A stretch of DNA of 61,423 nt. It comes from Balneolales bacterium (GTDB lineage: Bacteria; Bacteroidota; Rhodothermia; Balneolales; Cyclonatronaceae). The notes below the pieces were generated by a model. That model was not told the DNA's origin and ran no database searches. It worked only from the letters and a program-made list of their open reading frames with translations. The position numbers were made by a program, and so were the translations under genes. The stretch is from the NCBI GenBank assembly GCA_020832405.1, contig JAFIET010000014.1:1-61423 (forward strand), in the 5' to 3' direction. Shown piece by piece: positions 54,296 through 61,423 of this stretch (position 1 is the first letter of the stretch; the number at the start of each line of letters is the position of its first letter).

Positions 54296-54994
54296 TCAGA
54301 ATGTACCGGGGGAGCCGAATGCATTTGTGGCTGCATAGCTGCTGCGATCCGGGTGCCAGTAAATAGTAAGGTCGTCGCTTGCGGGAAGCAGGTCTTCCCC
54401 GAGGATTACAAGTTCAAAAAGCATGACTTCGGCTGCGTAGGGCGGCCCGGTGTATCGGCTCAGATTGAAGCCATATCCGAAAGTGGCCGGCACCTGTGCA
54501 AGCAGGGGGCTGCCATCAGTGCCGCTTATTGCATCGGCGGTTATGCCGAGCAGCAGGCTGAGCGTGCCGTCAGGCTGCTGACTGAGCAGCTGCGCTTCAG
54601 TTATGATGAACCCGTAGCCCAGGTCTGCAAGTTCAGCGGGGGCTGTATGGCTGAGCTCAGTTACAAGCAGGAAGTTCAGGTTCCCGTCTTCATTGATGTC
54701 CTCACCGTCAACAAGCAGGGTAAACGCGCCGGGGAAAAGACCTTCAAGCAGCTCGGGGTTGGGAACAGCATCACGCTCAAAGCGGCGCGACTGACTGCTG
54801 AATTCAGCAGGTGAGGTGATGCGAAGCGGAAACGGCTGCAGTGTTTCAGCTGGTGAATCTTCGCCCGCTGTCCATAGTTGCTGAATAAACCCCCAGCTGA
54901 GCCAAAACAAGATGAGAACCATCAGAAAAATAAGAATCGTAATCAGGGATCCTCTTTGGCCGTCTTTTCGTCTGTTTTTTTTCTTTTTCAGCAT
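54296..54994 (-). CDS. Membrane-anchored protein of unknown function
   Basis: A 232-residue protein starting with a Lys/Arg-rich cytoplasmic stretch (MLKKKKNRRKDGQRG), one transmembrane helix (about 17-40) and an extracytoplasmic domain. That domain contains DGEDINEDGNLNF near 120, which looks like a calcium-binding or Asp/Asn-rich loop, and is otherwise beta-rich with no Cys. I recognise no family. The frame opens upstream at 55078 (with ATGs there and at 55033); I use ATG 54994 because it places the basic residues next to the helix. It is 119 nt upstream of the DUF6580 gene and may be co-transcribed with it. Confidence 0.6.
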   Translation of the reverse strand: MLKKKKNRRKDGQRGSLITILIFLMVLILFWLSWGFIQQLWTAGEDSPAETLQPFPLRITSPAEFSSQSRRFERDAVPNPELLEGLFPGAFTLLVDGEDINEDGNLNFLLVTELSHTAPAELADLGYGFIITEAQLLSQQPDGTLSLLLGITADAISGTDGSPLLAQVPATFGYGFNLSRYTGPPYAAEVMLFELVILGEDLLPASDDLTIYWHPDRSSYAATNAFGSPGTF

Positions 54995-55076
54995 CTTAAA
55001 AAGGATGAAGTGAGCAGGTTTTGGTCTCCCCATGAATATATTAAAAACACATTCGGACTCAGCCCGGTTTTTAAAC

Positions 55077-55110
55077 AAAAAAAGCCGGACCTGCTTGTGC
55101 AGATCCGGCT
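55077..55110 (-). terminator. Intrinsic terminator of the YceI gene
   Basis: Read on the minus strand: stem AGCCGGATCTGCA pairing with TGCAGGTCCGGCT (one mismatch) followed by a long T-run, 22 nt after the yceI-type stop. Confidence 0.87.
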
Positions 55111-55131
55111 CATGAAAATACAGCAGTTCGT

Positions 55132-55734
55132 TTAGTCAGCGTGTACTTGCAGGAAAATCTGAATGTTTACTTCGTTGCCGATGATCGCTGTAGAAGCCCA
55201 GTCGCCTACACCAACACCGAAGTCGTTGCGGTTGAGGCTGAGCTCGCCGTGCAGTCCGGCAACCATAACGCCTTCACGCATCAGGTGCTCGGTAACGCCA
55301 AGGAATTCGAATGGCAGCTCTACTTCGCGGGTAACATCTTTGATGGTAAGCTGACCTACGGCTACGTAGTTCTGACCATCGAGATGGCGCACATCGGTGC
55401 TGCGGAAGTGCATTTGCGGGAATTCTTCAACGCCGAAGAAATCGCCTGAGCGCAGGTGGTCATCACGGCGCTCAACATTGGTGTTAACGCTCGCCACATT
55501 TACCTGAACATCGATTTCGCTCAGCTCAGGAGCGCTTGGGTTGAAAACAACCGTGCCCGTAAAATCATTAAAGGTACCGGGCACTTTGTTGAAAAAGTGG
55601 TTGATCGTGAACAGAATGTTGCTGTGTGCACGGTCGATGCTCCAGCTCATGCGCTCATTATTGCCGTGATGATCGTTGGCAAATGCGCTGCCGGAGAAAA
55701 GCAGGGATACGAGGAGGATTGTCAGTAATTTCAT
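55132..55734 (-). CDS. YceI family periplasmic protein
   Basis: A 200-residue secreted protein with the YceI lipocalin-like fold. Signal peptide about 1-20 (KLLTILLVSLLFSGSAFA). Mature signatures: SWSIDRAHSNILFTINHFF, FNDFTGTVVFNP, IDVQVNVASVNTNVERRDDHLRSGDFF (shown here in part as ERRDDHLRSGDFF), FPQMHFRST and FGVGVGDW. YceI proteins bind isoprenoid or polyprenyl compounds and may serve in stress or lipid transport; the ligand here is unknown. I start at ATG 55734, the start of the signal peptide; the frame opens at 55887 with Cys-rich, unlike sequence. Divergent from the DUF4168 gene across 231 bp. Confidence 0.93.
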   Translation of the reverse strand: MKLLTILLVSLLFSGSAFANDHHGNNERMSWSIDRAHSNILFTINHFFNKVPGTFNDFTGTVVFNPSAPELSEIDVQVNVASVNTNVERRDDHLRSGDFFGVEEFPQMHFRSTDVRHLDGQNYVAVGQLTIKDVTREVELPFEFLGVTEHLMREGVMVAGLHGELSLNRNDFGVGVGDWASTAIIGNEVNIQIFLQVHAD

Positions 55735-55965
55735 ATACGTATTTGTTTTTTGAAATGGTTGAGGTTTCTGAGAATAATGGTTGTTGCAACAACAAACTTC
55801 AAACCGGGCCTGCCCGTTCCGCAGGTACACAATATAATATTTTAAAAATCGTTTTGAATTTACTTGATTTAGCGGTCTGAGCAGCATTTTATTTTTAATT
55901 GCTGCTCATAATCGTTATTCTAAGGTTTCAATAAACCGTACAATTCGCAATACAAAAAAATCTTT

Positions 55966-56466
55966 ATGACACGTACGATCAAATCCATCGTAATTTTTAG
56001 CCTGTTCACTTTTGGACTTACCGCAGTTGCACTGGCGCAAATCCCGAATCCGCAGATGCCGGCACAAATGCCGAATGTAGAAGTTAGCGATGAAGAAATG
56101 AAATCATTTGTCGAAATCACGATGGATGCTCAGCAAATTCAGATGGAAGCCCAGACTGAAATGATTGAAATGGTTGAAGAAGCCGGAATCACTGTAGAGC
56201 GTTTTAATGAAATTCTCACCGGCATGCAGAACGGCCAGAGTCAGGCTGATATGGGCATGGATGATGAAGAAATGAAGCGCTTTGATGATGTACTCGATGA
56301 ACTCGAAAGCGTTCAGGAAAAGGTTGAAGGCCAGATTGTTGAAGTCATCGAATCCAAAGGAATGGAGCTCGACCGCTTCCAGGAAATAAATTTTGCAATT
56401 CAGATGGATCCTGAACTCCAGGAAAAATTTCGTCAGTATGCCATGGAAATGTCTAACGGTATGTAA
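55966..56466 (+). CDS. DUF4168 family secreted protein
   Basis: A 166-residue exported protein: signal peptide about 1-25 (SIVIFSLFTFGLTAVALAQ), then a Met/Gln-rich, acidic and helical mature part with two related segments (VSDEEMKSFVEITMDAQQIQ, ITVERFNEILTG and later MELDRFQEINFAIQMDP). This matches DUF4168, found in many Gram-negative bacteria and of unknown function. It is single, with a terminator shared by overlap with the convergent glycosylase gene. Confidence 0.82.
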   Translation: MTRTIKSIVIFSLFTFGLTAVALAQIPNPQMPAQMPNVEVSDEEMKSFVEITMDAQQIQMEAQTEMIEMVEEAGITVERFNEILTGMQNGQSQADMGMDDEEMKRFDDVLDELESVQEKVEGQIVEVIESKGMELDRFQEINFAIQMDPELQEKFRQYAMEMSNGM

Positions 56467-56506
56467 ATCCGTTTAGCGCAGCTCTAAATCTGCCATTATT
56501 TATGAC

Positions 56507-56551
56507 AAAGCCCGGAAGGTAATGTTTAAGAACTTACTTCGCCGGGCTTTT
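56507..56551 (+). terminator. Intrinsic terminator of the DUF4168 gene
   Basis: Stem AAAGCCCGG/CCGGGCTTT with an imperfect inner extension GAAGGTAA/TTACTTC, followed by TTTTCC. The right half overlaps the last codons of the convergent glycosylase gene. Confidence 0.8.
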
Positions 56552-57142
56552 CCATTTGGAGCCACTGAGCCAATAGCGCCAGGGCAGCAGCGCATCCTCA
56601 CCGGCATAATCAATGCCGACCCTCGGCCCGGTTTCGATGGCATCCTGAAGCTGAGCTGATACGCCGTCGTCTTCAATCCGGATCTGACTTCCCGGAGTGC
56701 ACAGGTCATGCCCGTTAAAGGCAGTTGTGAGGCCCATGGCCTGCGAGAGCACGCCGGGCCCGGCTGTGAGCCTTCGCTCCGCTTTCACCATGCCGCGGCG
56801 TTCCAGCATGGTTTCAACACCATGCAGCGGCTCAACTCCGCGAATGAGCACCGCATCAGGCACTCCTTTCTGATTCACCGCTACATTAAAAAGGTGATGA
56901 ATACCGTAGCACAAATAAATGTAGGCCGTTCCGCCGGCTTCATACATGGTGCGGGTACGCCTGGTGAACCGGCCGAGGTGCGCATGACAGGCACGGTCGC
57001 CCACCGCCGCGTAGGCTTCGGTCTCAACAATGCGGCCTTTGGTGAGCTGCCCTTCAATTTCGGTGCAGAGTACCATGCCGATAAGCTCCCGTGCGATTTG
57101 CGTTACCGGGCTGCGTTCAAAAAAAGCGCGTTCAAGGCGCAT
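56534..57142 (-). CDS. DNA-3-methyladenine glycosylase (alkyladenine glycosylase, Mpg/AAG family)
   Basis: Removes alkylated purines from DNA to start base-excision repair. The 202 residues show ARELIGMVLCTEI, catalytic Glu in GRIVETEAYAAVGDRACHA, the tyrosine-containing TRRTRTMYEAGGTAYIYLCYG, HHLFNVAVN (family NiVt) and LIRGVEPL, with GPGVLSQAMGL later, all landmarks of the Mpg fold. I start at ATG 57142, which precedes the conserved LERAFFERSP; the frame opens at 57202 without family similarity. It is single, between DUF4168 (convergent) and the symporter operon. Confidence 0.94.
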   Translation of the reverse strand: MRLERAFFERSPVTQIARELIGMVLCTEIEGQLTKGRIVETEAYAAVGDRACHAHLGRFTRRTRTMYEAGGTAYIYLCYGIHHLFNVAVNQKGVPDAVLIRGVEPLHGVETMLERRGMVKAERRLTAGPGVLSQAMGLTTAFNGHDLCTPGSQIRIEDDGVSAQLQDAIETGPRVGIDYAGEDALLPWRYWLSGSKWKSPAK

Positions 57143-57393
57143 GGAAATTAGGTTAGGTTTGCGTTCATCATCCAAAATAAGCGGCAGAGGTACCGGCCGC
57201 AAGCCGCTGAATCGATCGGAATGATGCCCATGCTCAGTCCGTTACCCTTTGCGACACAGTTCATTCAAATTTTAAAGCAGAAGCCGAAACGATCCTTTCA
57301 GAGGTTCTAACACTGCGAGGCGCAGTTGTTTCCGGCCTGCTGTGCTGCCTGTTCCGGCTCTAACGAGTTGATCAGGCGCATCCGTTCTTTATA

Positions 57394-58875
57394 ATGCATC
57401 CTATTGATTTAGCAGTATTTGTTGTTTACATGGCCGGTGTTTTGGGCGTCGGCTTCTATTTTATGCGGAAAAACGCCGGTAACGAAGATTACTACCTCGG
57501 CGGCCGCAACATGAGCTATCCGCATATCGGGCTGTCGGTTGTGGCTACTGATGTGGGCGGGGGCTTCTCGATCGGCCTGGGCGGCCTCGGCTTCGTGATG
57601 GGCCTCTCAGGCTCATGGATGCTCTTCACCGGCCTCATCGGTGCCTGGATGGCCGCGGTGCTCCTCATCCCCAGGGTAAAGCCCCTGGCCGACGAGCACC
57701 GCTTCTACACCATGCCCGATCTCTTCGGGCACTTCTTCAGCAGCAAGGCCGCGATTATTGCGGGCATTATTTCGGCTGTCGGCTACCTCGGCTTCACAAG
57801 CTCGCAGATGCTGGCCGGTGCCGTGCTGGCTTCAGCTACCTTCGACGACCTCAGCATCGACGCTGCCCTCTGGGTGATGGGCTTCATCATCGTTATTTAC
57901 ACGGTGATGGGCGGCATCAAGGCGGTTATCTACACCGATACCTTTCAGTGGATTCTGCTGCTGGGCGGGCTCATTTTCATAGGCATCCCGCTGGGGTATC
58001 AGGCGGTGGGCGGGTACGAAGCCATCGCAGCCGTTGTGGCCCCCGAAATGCTGCGCCTCACCAACATCACCTGGCAGCAGCTGCTGAACTGGGGCATTAC
58101 CATTATCCCGATCTGGTTTGTCGGCATGACGCTCTACCAGCGCATCTACGCCAGCCGGAGCGTGGCTGAGGCCAAAAAGGCCTGGTACCTCGCCGGCTTG
58201 TTCGAGTGGCCGGTAATGGCGTTTATGGGCGTGCTGCTCGGCCTGTTTGCGCGGGTAGCCGCCGAGCAGGGCATGTTTGCCTACCTCGGTTTTCCCGGCG
58301 TGGAGGGCATCCATCAGGAGCAGGGTCTGCCGTTTCTGCTGCGCACCATTCTGCCGGTCGGCCTCATGGGCCTGATGATGGCCGCCTACTTCTCGGCGAT
58401 CATGTCCACGGCGGACAGCTGCCTTGTGGCGGCTTCCGGCAACATCACCGGCGACCTGCTCCGCAAGTGGTTCGGCCTTGATATGGACGACACCCGCCTC
58501 ATCCGGCTGTCGCAGTTCGTTACCCTAGTTCTGGGCGCGGTAGCCCTGCTGCTCGCTGCCGCCATGGAAACCGTGCTCGACATCATGCTCTATTCCTACG
58601 CCGTAATGGTGAGCGGGCTGCTCGTGCCCATACTCGGCGGCCTGTACTGGAAGCGCGCCGGCAGCGATGCCGCCATCGCCTCCATGATTACTGGTGGCGG
58701 CCTCACGCTGCTGCTCACCGTCATCCCCGAAGTACAGCGCGCACGCGGCAGTGCTGAAATCCTTACCTTACCCCTGGGCCTCGACCCCATCATCTTCGGC
58801 ATTACGGCATCAGCCGCTGTGTTCCTTGCTACAGGCTGGCTAAGGCCGCGGAACACATCCATCGATAAAACTTAA
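57394..58875 (+). CDS. Sodium:solute symporter family protein (SSS)
   Basis: A 493-residue inner-membrane transporter with about 13 helices of the LeuT-like SSS family, which uses the sodium gradient to import sugars, amino acids or other small solutes. Signatures: YYLGGRNMSYPHIGLSVVAT near residue 33, TMPDLFGHFFSSKAA, GGIKAVIYTDTFQWILL (family: GG-aVi-tD-iQ) and MAAYFSAIMSTADSCLVAA (family consensus for the second sodium site). Substrate cannot be deduced. It begins a run with a GNAT, a racemase and an M23 protein 22, 4 and 168 nt apart, suggesting uptake of amino acids or peptides. Confidence 0.92.
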   Translation: MHPIDLAVFVVYMAGVLGVGFYFMRKNAGNEDYYLGGRNMSYPHIGLSVVATDVGGGFSIGLGGLGFVMGLSGSWMLFTGLIGAWMAAVLLIPRVKPLADEHRFYTMPDLFGHFFSSKAAIIAGIISAVGYLGFTSSQMLAGAVLASATFDDLSIDAALWVMGFIIVIYTVMGGIKAVIYTDTFQWILLLGGLIFIGIPLGYQAVGGYEAIAAVVAPEMLRLTNITWQQLLNWGITIIPIWFVGMTLYQRIYASRSVAEAKKAWYLAGLFEWPVMAFMGVLLGLFARVAAEQGMFAYLGFPGVEGIHQEQGLPFLLRTILPVGLMGLMMAAYFSAIMSTADSCLVAASGNITGDLLRKWFGLDMDDTRLIRLSQFVTLVLGAVALLLAAAMETVLDIMLYSYAVMVSGLLVPILGGLYWKRAGSDAAIASMITGGGLTLLLTVIPEVQRARGSAEILTLPLGLDPIIFGITASAAVFLATGWLRPRNTSIDKT

Positions 58876-58896
58876 GCTTTTAAAAAAACAGATTCT

Positions 58897-59349
58897 ATGT
58901 TCGACTATCAGATACTTAACCCCGGCGAATCCGAAACCCACAAGGCGGAAGCGGATTCCGTTATTGATTTCCTTTTTGAACACCTCGATCAGTTCGGCGA
59001 CCCCCGCGAGGATATCGCCAAATGTGCGGCTTATGCCCTCAGCACCGAGCCCGGCTTTGGCGGCTTCATCGTGCGTGCGTGGGATTCCGAAGCGCAGCGC
59101 GTGGCCGGCGCCGTAATCGTGAATGAAACCGGCATGAAGGGCTACATCCCCGAAAACCTGCTCGTGTACATTGCCGTGCACAGCGGCTACCGCGGCAAAG
59201 GCCTGGGCAAAGGCCTCATGAAAATAGCCATGGACCGGGCCGAAGGCGATATAGCCCTGCACGTTGAGCCCGACAACCCCGCCCGCTATCTGTACGAAAA
59301 ACTTGGTTTTACCAACAAATATCTTGAAATGCGCTGGAAGCGCTCATGA
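58897..59349 (+). CDS. GNAT family N-acetyltransferase
   Basis: A 150-residue cytoplasmic acetyltransferase. Motif A is LLVYIAVHSGYRGKGLGKGL near 92-112 (acetyl-CoA pyrophosphate loop, RGKGLGKGL) and motif B is HVEPDNPARYLYEKLGF near 120-140, as in the GNAT fold. It would acetylate an amine of a small molecule or protein. It lies 22 nt after the symporter and 4 nt before the racemase, so substrate may be the imported amino acid or a product of the racemase; this is inference. Confidence 0.9.
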   Translation: MFDYQILNPGESETHKAEADSVIDFLFEHLDQFGDPREDIAKCAAYALSTEPGFGGFIVRAWDSEAQRVAGAVIVNETGMKGYIPENLLVYIAVHSGYRGKGLGKGLMKIAMDRAEGDIALHVEPDNPARYLYEKLGFTNKYLEMRWKRS

Positions 59350-59352
59350 CCC

Positions 59353-60423
59353 ATGGCCTATCTCAAACTTCACCGCGAAAAACTGCGGCACAACTACGAT
59401 TTTCTCAAAAAACGCTTTGATCAGCGCGACATTCAGTGGGGTATCGTAACCAAACTCTTTTGCGGCAACAAGCAGATGCTGAAGGAAGTGATCGATCTGG
59501 GTATCTACGAAATTCACGATTCCCGCATCAGTAACCTCAAGGCCGCCAAGGAAATAAGCGACAAAATTCAGACGGTTTACATCAAGCCGCCTCCTAAAAA
59601 AATCATTGAAGATATCATTCGCTGGGCCGATGTGAGTTTCGACTCCGACATCTCCACCATCCGAATGCTTTCCGAGGAAGCCGTGCGGCAGAATAAGGTC
59701 CACAAAATCATCATCATGATTGAAATGGGCGATCTGCGCGAGGGTGTGGTGCGCGACGACCTGATCAACTTCTATGAGCAGGTCTTCAATCTGCCGAACA
59801 TCAACGTAACCGGCCTCGGCACCAACCTGAACTGCCTGCACGGGGTGATGCCCAACACCGATAAGCTCATTCAGCTCACCCTGTACAAGCAGATTATCGA
59901 GCTCAAGTTCAATAAAAAAATCCCGTGGATCTCCGGCGGCACCTCCGTGACGGTGCCGCTGCTGCTGCGGCACGAAATCCCCAGCGGAATCAACCACTTC
60001 CGTGTGGGCGAGGCGCTGTATTTCGGTCTCGATCTGTTCACCAATAAAACCATCGAAGGCATGGAAGACTCCGTGATGGAGCTCTACGCCCAGATCATCG
60101 AGCTGCACGAAAAGCCGCTTGTACCCAGCGGCGAACTCGGCCTCAACCCGCAGGGCACCCGCATCGAAATCGACGAAAGCCTGTACGGCAAAACGAGCCA
60201 CCGCGCCATTCTCGACATCGGCTACCTCGATATCGACCCCAAATACCTGATGCCGGTAAACGACGACATCGAAATTGTGGATGCCAGCTCCGACATGCTT
60301 GTCGTGAATGTGGGCGATAACACCCGCAATTACGAAGTCGGCGATTATGTGCGTTTCCGCCTCAAATACATGGGCGCGCTCGGCATCATGAATTCGGCCT
60401 ACATCGATAAAGTGGTGGAGTAG
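59353..60423 (+). CDS. PLP-dependent amino-acid racemase (ornithine/alanine racemase family)
   Basis: A 356-residue enzyme with the alanine-racemase-like barrel. The PLP lysine lies in WGIVTKLFCGN at Lys34, followed by GIYEIHDSRISNL. IMIEMGDLREGV resembles the signature of ornithine racemases (Orr, COG3457/YhfX group). Later motifs are NCLHGVMPN, SGGTSVTVPL and HFRVGEALYFG, then a C-terminal beta domain (NPQGTRIEIDE, YEVGDYVRFRLKYMG). It interconverts L- and D-forms of an amino acid, most likely ornithine or a related one. It follows the GNAT gene by 4 nt. Whether a canonical alr exists elsewhere cannot be seen. Confidence 0.87.
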   Translation: MAYLKLHREKLRHNYDFLKKRFDQRDIQWGIVTKLFCGNKQMLKEVIDLGIYEIHDSRISNLKAAKEISDKIQTVYIKPPPKKIIEDIIRWADVSFDSDISTIRMLSEEAVRQNKVHKIIIMIEMGDLREGVVRDDLINFYEQVFNLPNINVTGLGTNLNCLHGVMPNTDKLIQLTLYKQIIELKFNKKIPWISGGTSVTVPLLLRHEIPSGINHFRVGEALYFGLDLFTNKTIEGMEDSVMELYAQIIELHEKPLVPSGELGLNPQGTRIEIDESLYGKTSHRAILDIGYLDIDPKYLMPVNDDIEIVDASSDMLVVNVGDNTRNYEVGDYVRFRLKYMGALGIMNSAYIDKVVE

Positions 60424-60434
60424 TGTTTTTGTTT

Positions 60435-60457
60435 CGGGTGATGGGTACCTTGCCCCG
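60435..60457 (+). repeat. Dispersed 24-nt intergenic repeat, divergent copy 3
   Basis: CGGGTGATGGGTACC followed by TTGCCCCG. Shares the GGGTGATG-GTACC core and complementary ends with copies 1, 2 and 4 but differs more from them. Confidence 0.45.
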
Positions 60458-60495
60458 CAGTCTGCCATTCACGTTTTTGCCCTGTTTTTTGTATG

Positions 60496-60519
60496 CAGGG
60501 TGATGCGTACCGTGCCCTG
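60496..60519 (+). repeat. Dispersed 24-nt intergenic repeat, copy 4
   Basis: CAGGGTGATGCGTACC then GTG and CCCTG: differs from the 9621-9644 copy only at two adjacent positions. It lies between the racemase stop and the M23 gene, 38 nt after copy 3, so two copies sit in one 168-bp gap. Confidence 0.6.
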
Positions 60520-60590
60520 AACCCGCTTCAGAGGCAGGCCGGAAATGCAGGCCAAACCCATAAAAATTAACTTGTGAGATAAACACATTC

Positions 60591-61178
60591 GTGAGTGAAC
60601 TTACTTTTCATCCGGTGATGCGCTACGAAGGCCGGCGGCCGCTGCCCCGCCTTGATCTGCGCTCCGGCTACAGCCACATGCAAGAAGCCCCGGCCCTGCA
60701 GGGCGCCGGCGGCTACCTCGAACACCGGCGCGGCATGTACACCTCGGCCCTCTTTGGCGGCGAGCGCTTCATCCACACCGGCATCGATATTTGGGGCCCG
60801 GCGGGCGAGCCGGTATTCGCGTTCAGCGACGGCCGCATCTGGGGCTTCCGCGACAACCGCAACGAGCTGGATTACGGCCCGACCATCATCACCGAGCACG
60901 AAATCGGCGGTCAAAAACTCTATGCCCTGTACGGGCACCTCAGCCGGAAATCTCTCAGCGGCCTTGAAGCGGGGCAGCCGGTGCAGGCAGGGCAGCGCCT
61001 CGGCTGGCTGGGCGACCGCAGCGAAAACGGCGGCTGGGTGCCGCACCTGCACTTTCAGCTCTCGGTCGAAGAGCCGTCTGAGCCCGATATGCCCGGCGTT
61101 GTAGCCCCGCACGAGCTCGAAGCCGCCGCTGCCCGATACCCCGATCCGCGCATCATTCTGGGCCCCGTCTATTTATAA
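60591..61178 (+). CDS. M23 family peptidase domain protein without signal peptide
   Basis: A 195-residue protein with an M23 (LytM-like) metallopeptidase domain. The zinc-binding and catalytic pattern is complete: His62 and Asp66 in IHTGIDIWGPAG, His116 in ALYGHLS and His154 in HLHFQLS. There is no signal peptide or membrane helix, so unlike most M23 enzymes it may work in the cytoplasm on peptides or recycled muropeptides. Similar soluble M23 domains occur fused to class III aminotransferases. It starts with GTG at 60591 (GTGAGTGAAC); an ATG exists only later. It follows the racemase by 168 nt across two repeat copies. The final stretch (ARYPDPRIILGPVYL) is also seen in related proteins. Confidence 0.88.
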   Translation: MSELTFHPVMRYEGRRPLPRLDLRSGYSHMQEAPALQGAGGYLEHRRGMYTSALFGGERFIHTGIDIWGPAGEPVFAFSDGRIWGFRDNRNELDYGPTIITEHEIGGQKLYALYGHLSRKSLSGLEAGQPVQAGQRLGWLGDRSENGGWVPHLHFQLSVEEPSEPDMPGVVAPHELEAAAARYPDPRIILGPVYL

Positions 61179-61423
61179 ATCTTTTTCGGGTGATGGCGAC
61201 CTGAGCCTGACCAAAGTTACGAGGCTGGTTTAGGTTTGGCTTTGCTTTGCTGCAAGTCCGGGGACGGGTCGGAGGAGTACCGGCAAAGCTGTGAAAGGTC
61301 TTAGGCGGAGGAATTGCACCGCGCCCAAAAAGCGGCGACCGCGCCCTGCCAAAAAGGCCCGTAATTGGTTAACTTCAGCGGAATCGCAAACTGCCGGCAA
61401 AAACCGGCAGAAACGCCCCTGAA
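61179..61423. other. Unassigned sequence at the right edge, with a hairpin
   Basis: No open frame of useful length crosses this 245-bp tail. It begins with a divergent copy of the dispersed repeat, then has RNA-like mixed purine tracts (GTCCGGGGACGGGTCGGAGG) and a perfect hairpin CTGCCGG/CCGGCAG at 61391-61410. I could not match it to RNase P RNA, tmRNA, SRP RNA or an insertion-sequence end. Confidence 0.4.
61187..61210 (+). repeat. Dispersed 24-nt intergenic repeat, divergent copy 5
   Basis: TCGGGTGATGGCGACC then AGCCTG. It keeps GGGTGATG and the CCTG end but lacks the GTAC centre. It starts 8 nt after the M23 stop codon. Confidence 0.35.

Noticed and set aside
59344-60468. 374-codon minus-strand frame opposite the racemase
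   Set aside because: Low-complexity Val/Asp/His composition; forward gene has PLP lysine motif and family signatures.
61200-61330. RNase P RNA, tmRNA or SRP RNA at the right edge
   Set aside because: Lacks the conserved blocks of each; purine-rich tracts alone are not enough.
1-61423. tRNA, rRNA genes, CRISPR arrays and insertion sequences
   Set aside because: I scanned the gaps for tRNA-like T-loop sequences, regularly spaced repeats and transposase frames and found none.

Overview
The window looks like chromosomal DNA from the Balneolota/Rhodothermota side of the Bacteroidota group, for example a Cyclonatronum- or Balneola-like organism. The signs are a giant secreted protein with a type IX secretion (T9SS) type A sorting tail (NYPNPFNP motif), PorV/PorQ-type outer-membrane proteins, a SusC/SusD pair, a GWxTD lipoprotein, a single-domain GT5 'glycogen synthase' followed by a DUF4270 lipoprotein, and few Shine-Dalgarno sequences with several TTG/GTG starts. 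The genus is inference. No tRNA, rRNA, CRISPR array, intact insertion sequence or phage gene was seen.

Layout. 1-9.3 kb: tail of a LuxC-type acyl-CoA reductase, a PorV/PorQ-like protein, miaA, a 0.9-kb AT-rich gap and a 1,777-residue T9SS cargo protein. 9.6-14.7 kb (minus): S9 peptidase, exported MsrA, ArsC-like phosphatase, a GlsB-type membrane protein and a sugar-nucleotide transferase. 14.9-18.6 kb: membrane-anchored MurF-like ligase, an MNT nucleotidyltransferase whose HEPN partner has decayed, and a LolC/E-type permease. 18.8-28.1 kb: glgB, malQ, then a compact GT5-DUF4270-barrel-TPR operon. 28.9-33 kb: rho, lptB, an M42 peptidase and purSQ.

33.2-41.1 kb is the most coherent system: a TonB receptor diverges from an operon of a DtxR/MntR regulator, a metal-binding lipoprotein, an ATPase, two permeases (one fused to a DtxR-like domain) and two fluoride channels. 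A 24-bp operator-like palindrome with perfect 11-bp arms lies between the two transcription units. It reads as a self-regulated Mn/Fe/Zn uptake island with fluoride export attached.

41.2-53.6 kb: GWxTD lipoprotein, SusC/SusD plus a small lipoprotein, an unknown secreted protein, then divergent ppk1 and Na/Pi cotransporter (phosphate handling). 53.7-61.4 kb: DUF6580 membrane protein, an unknown anchored protein, YceI, DUF4168, alkyladenine glycosylase, then a symporter, GNAT, ornithine/alanine-type racemase and M23 protein, which suggests amino-acid or peptidoglycan-fragment uptake and processing.

Non-coding structure includes many intrinsic terminators, several shared by convergent genes, and a dispersed family of about 24-nt intergenic repeats (at least three good copies and two divergent ones) that I cannot assign to a known element.
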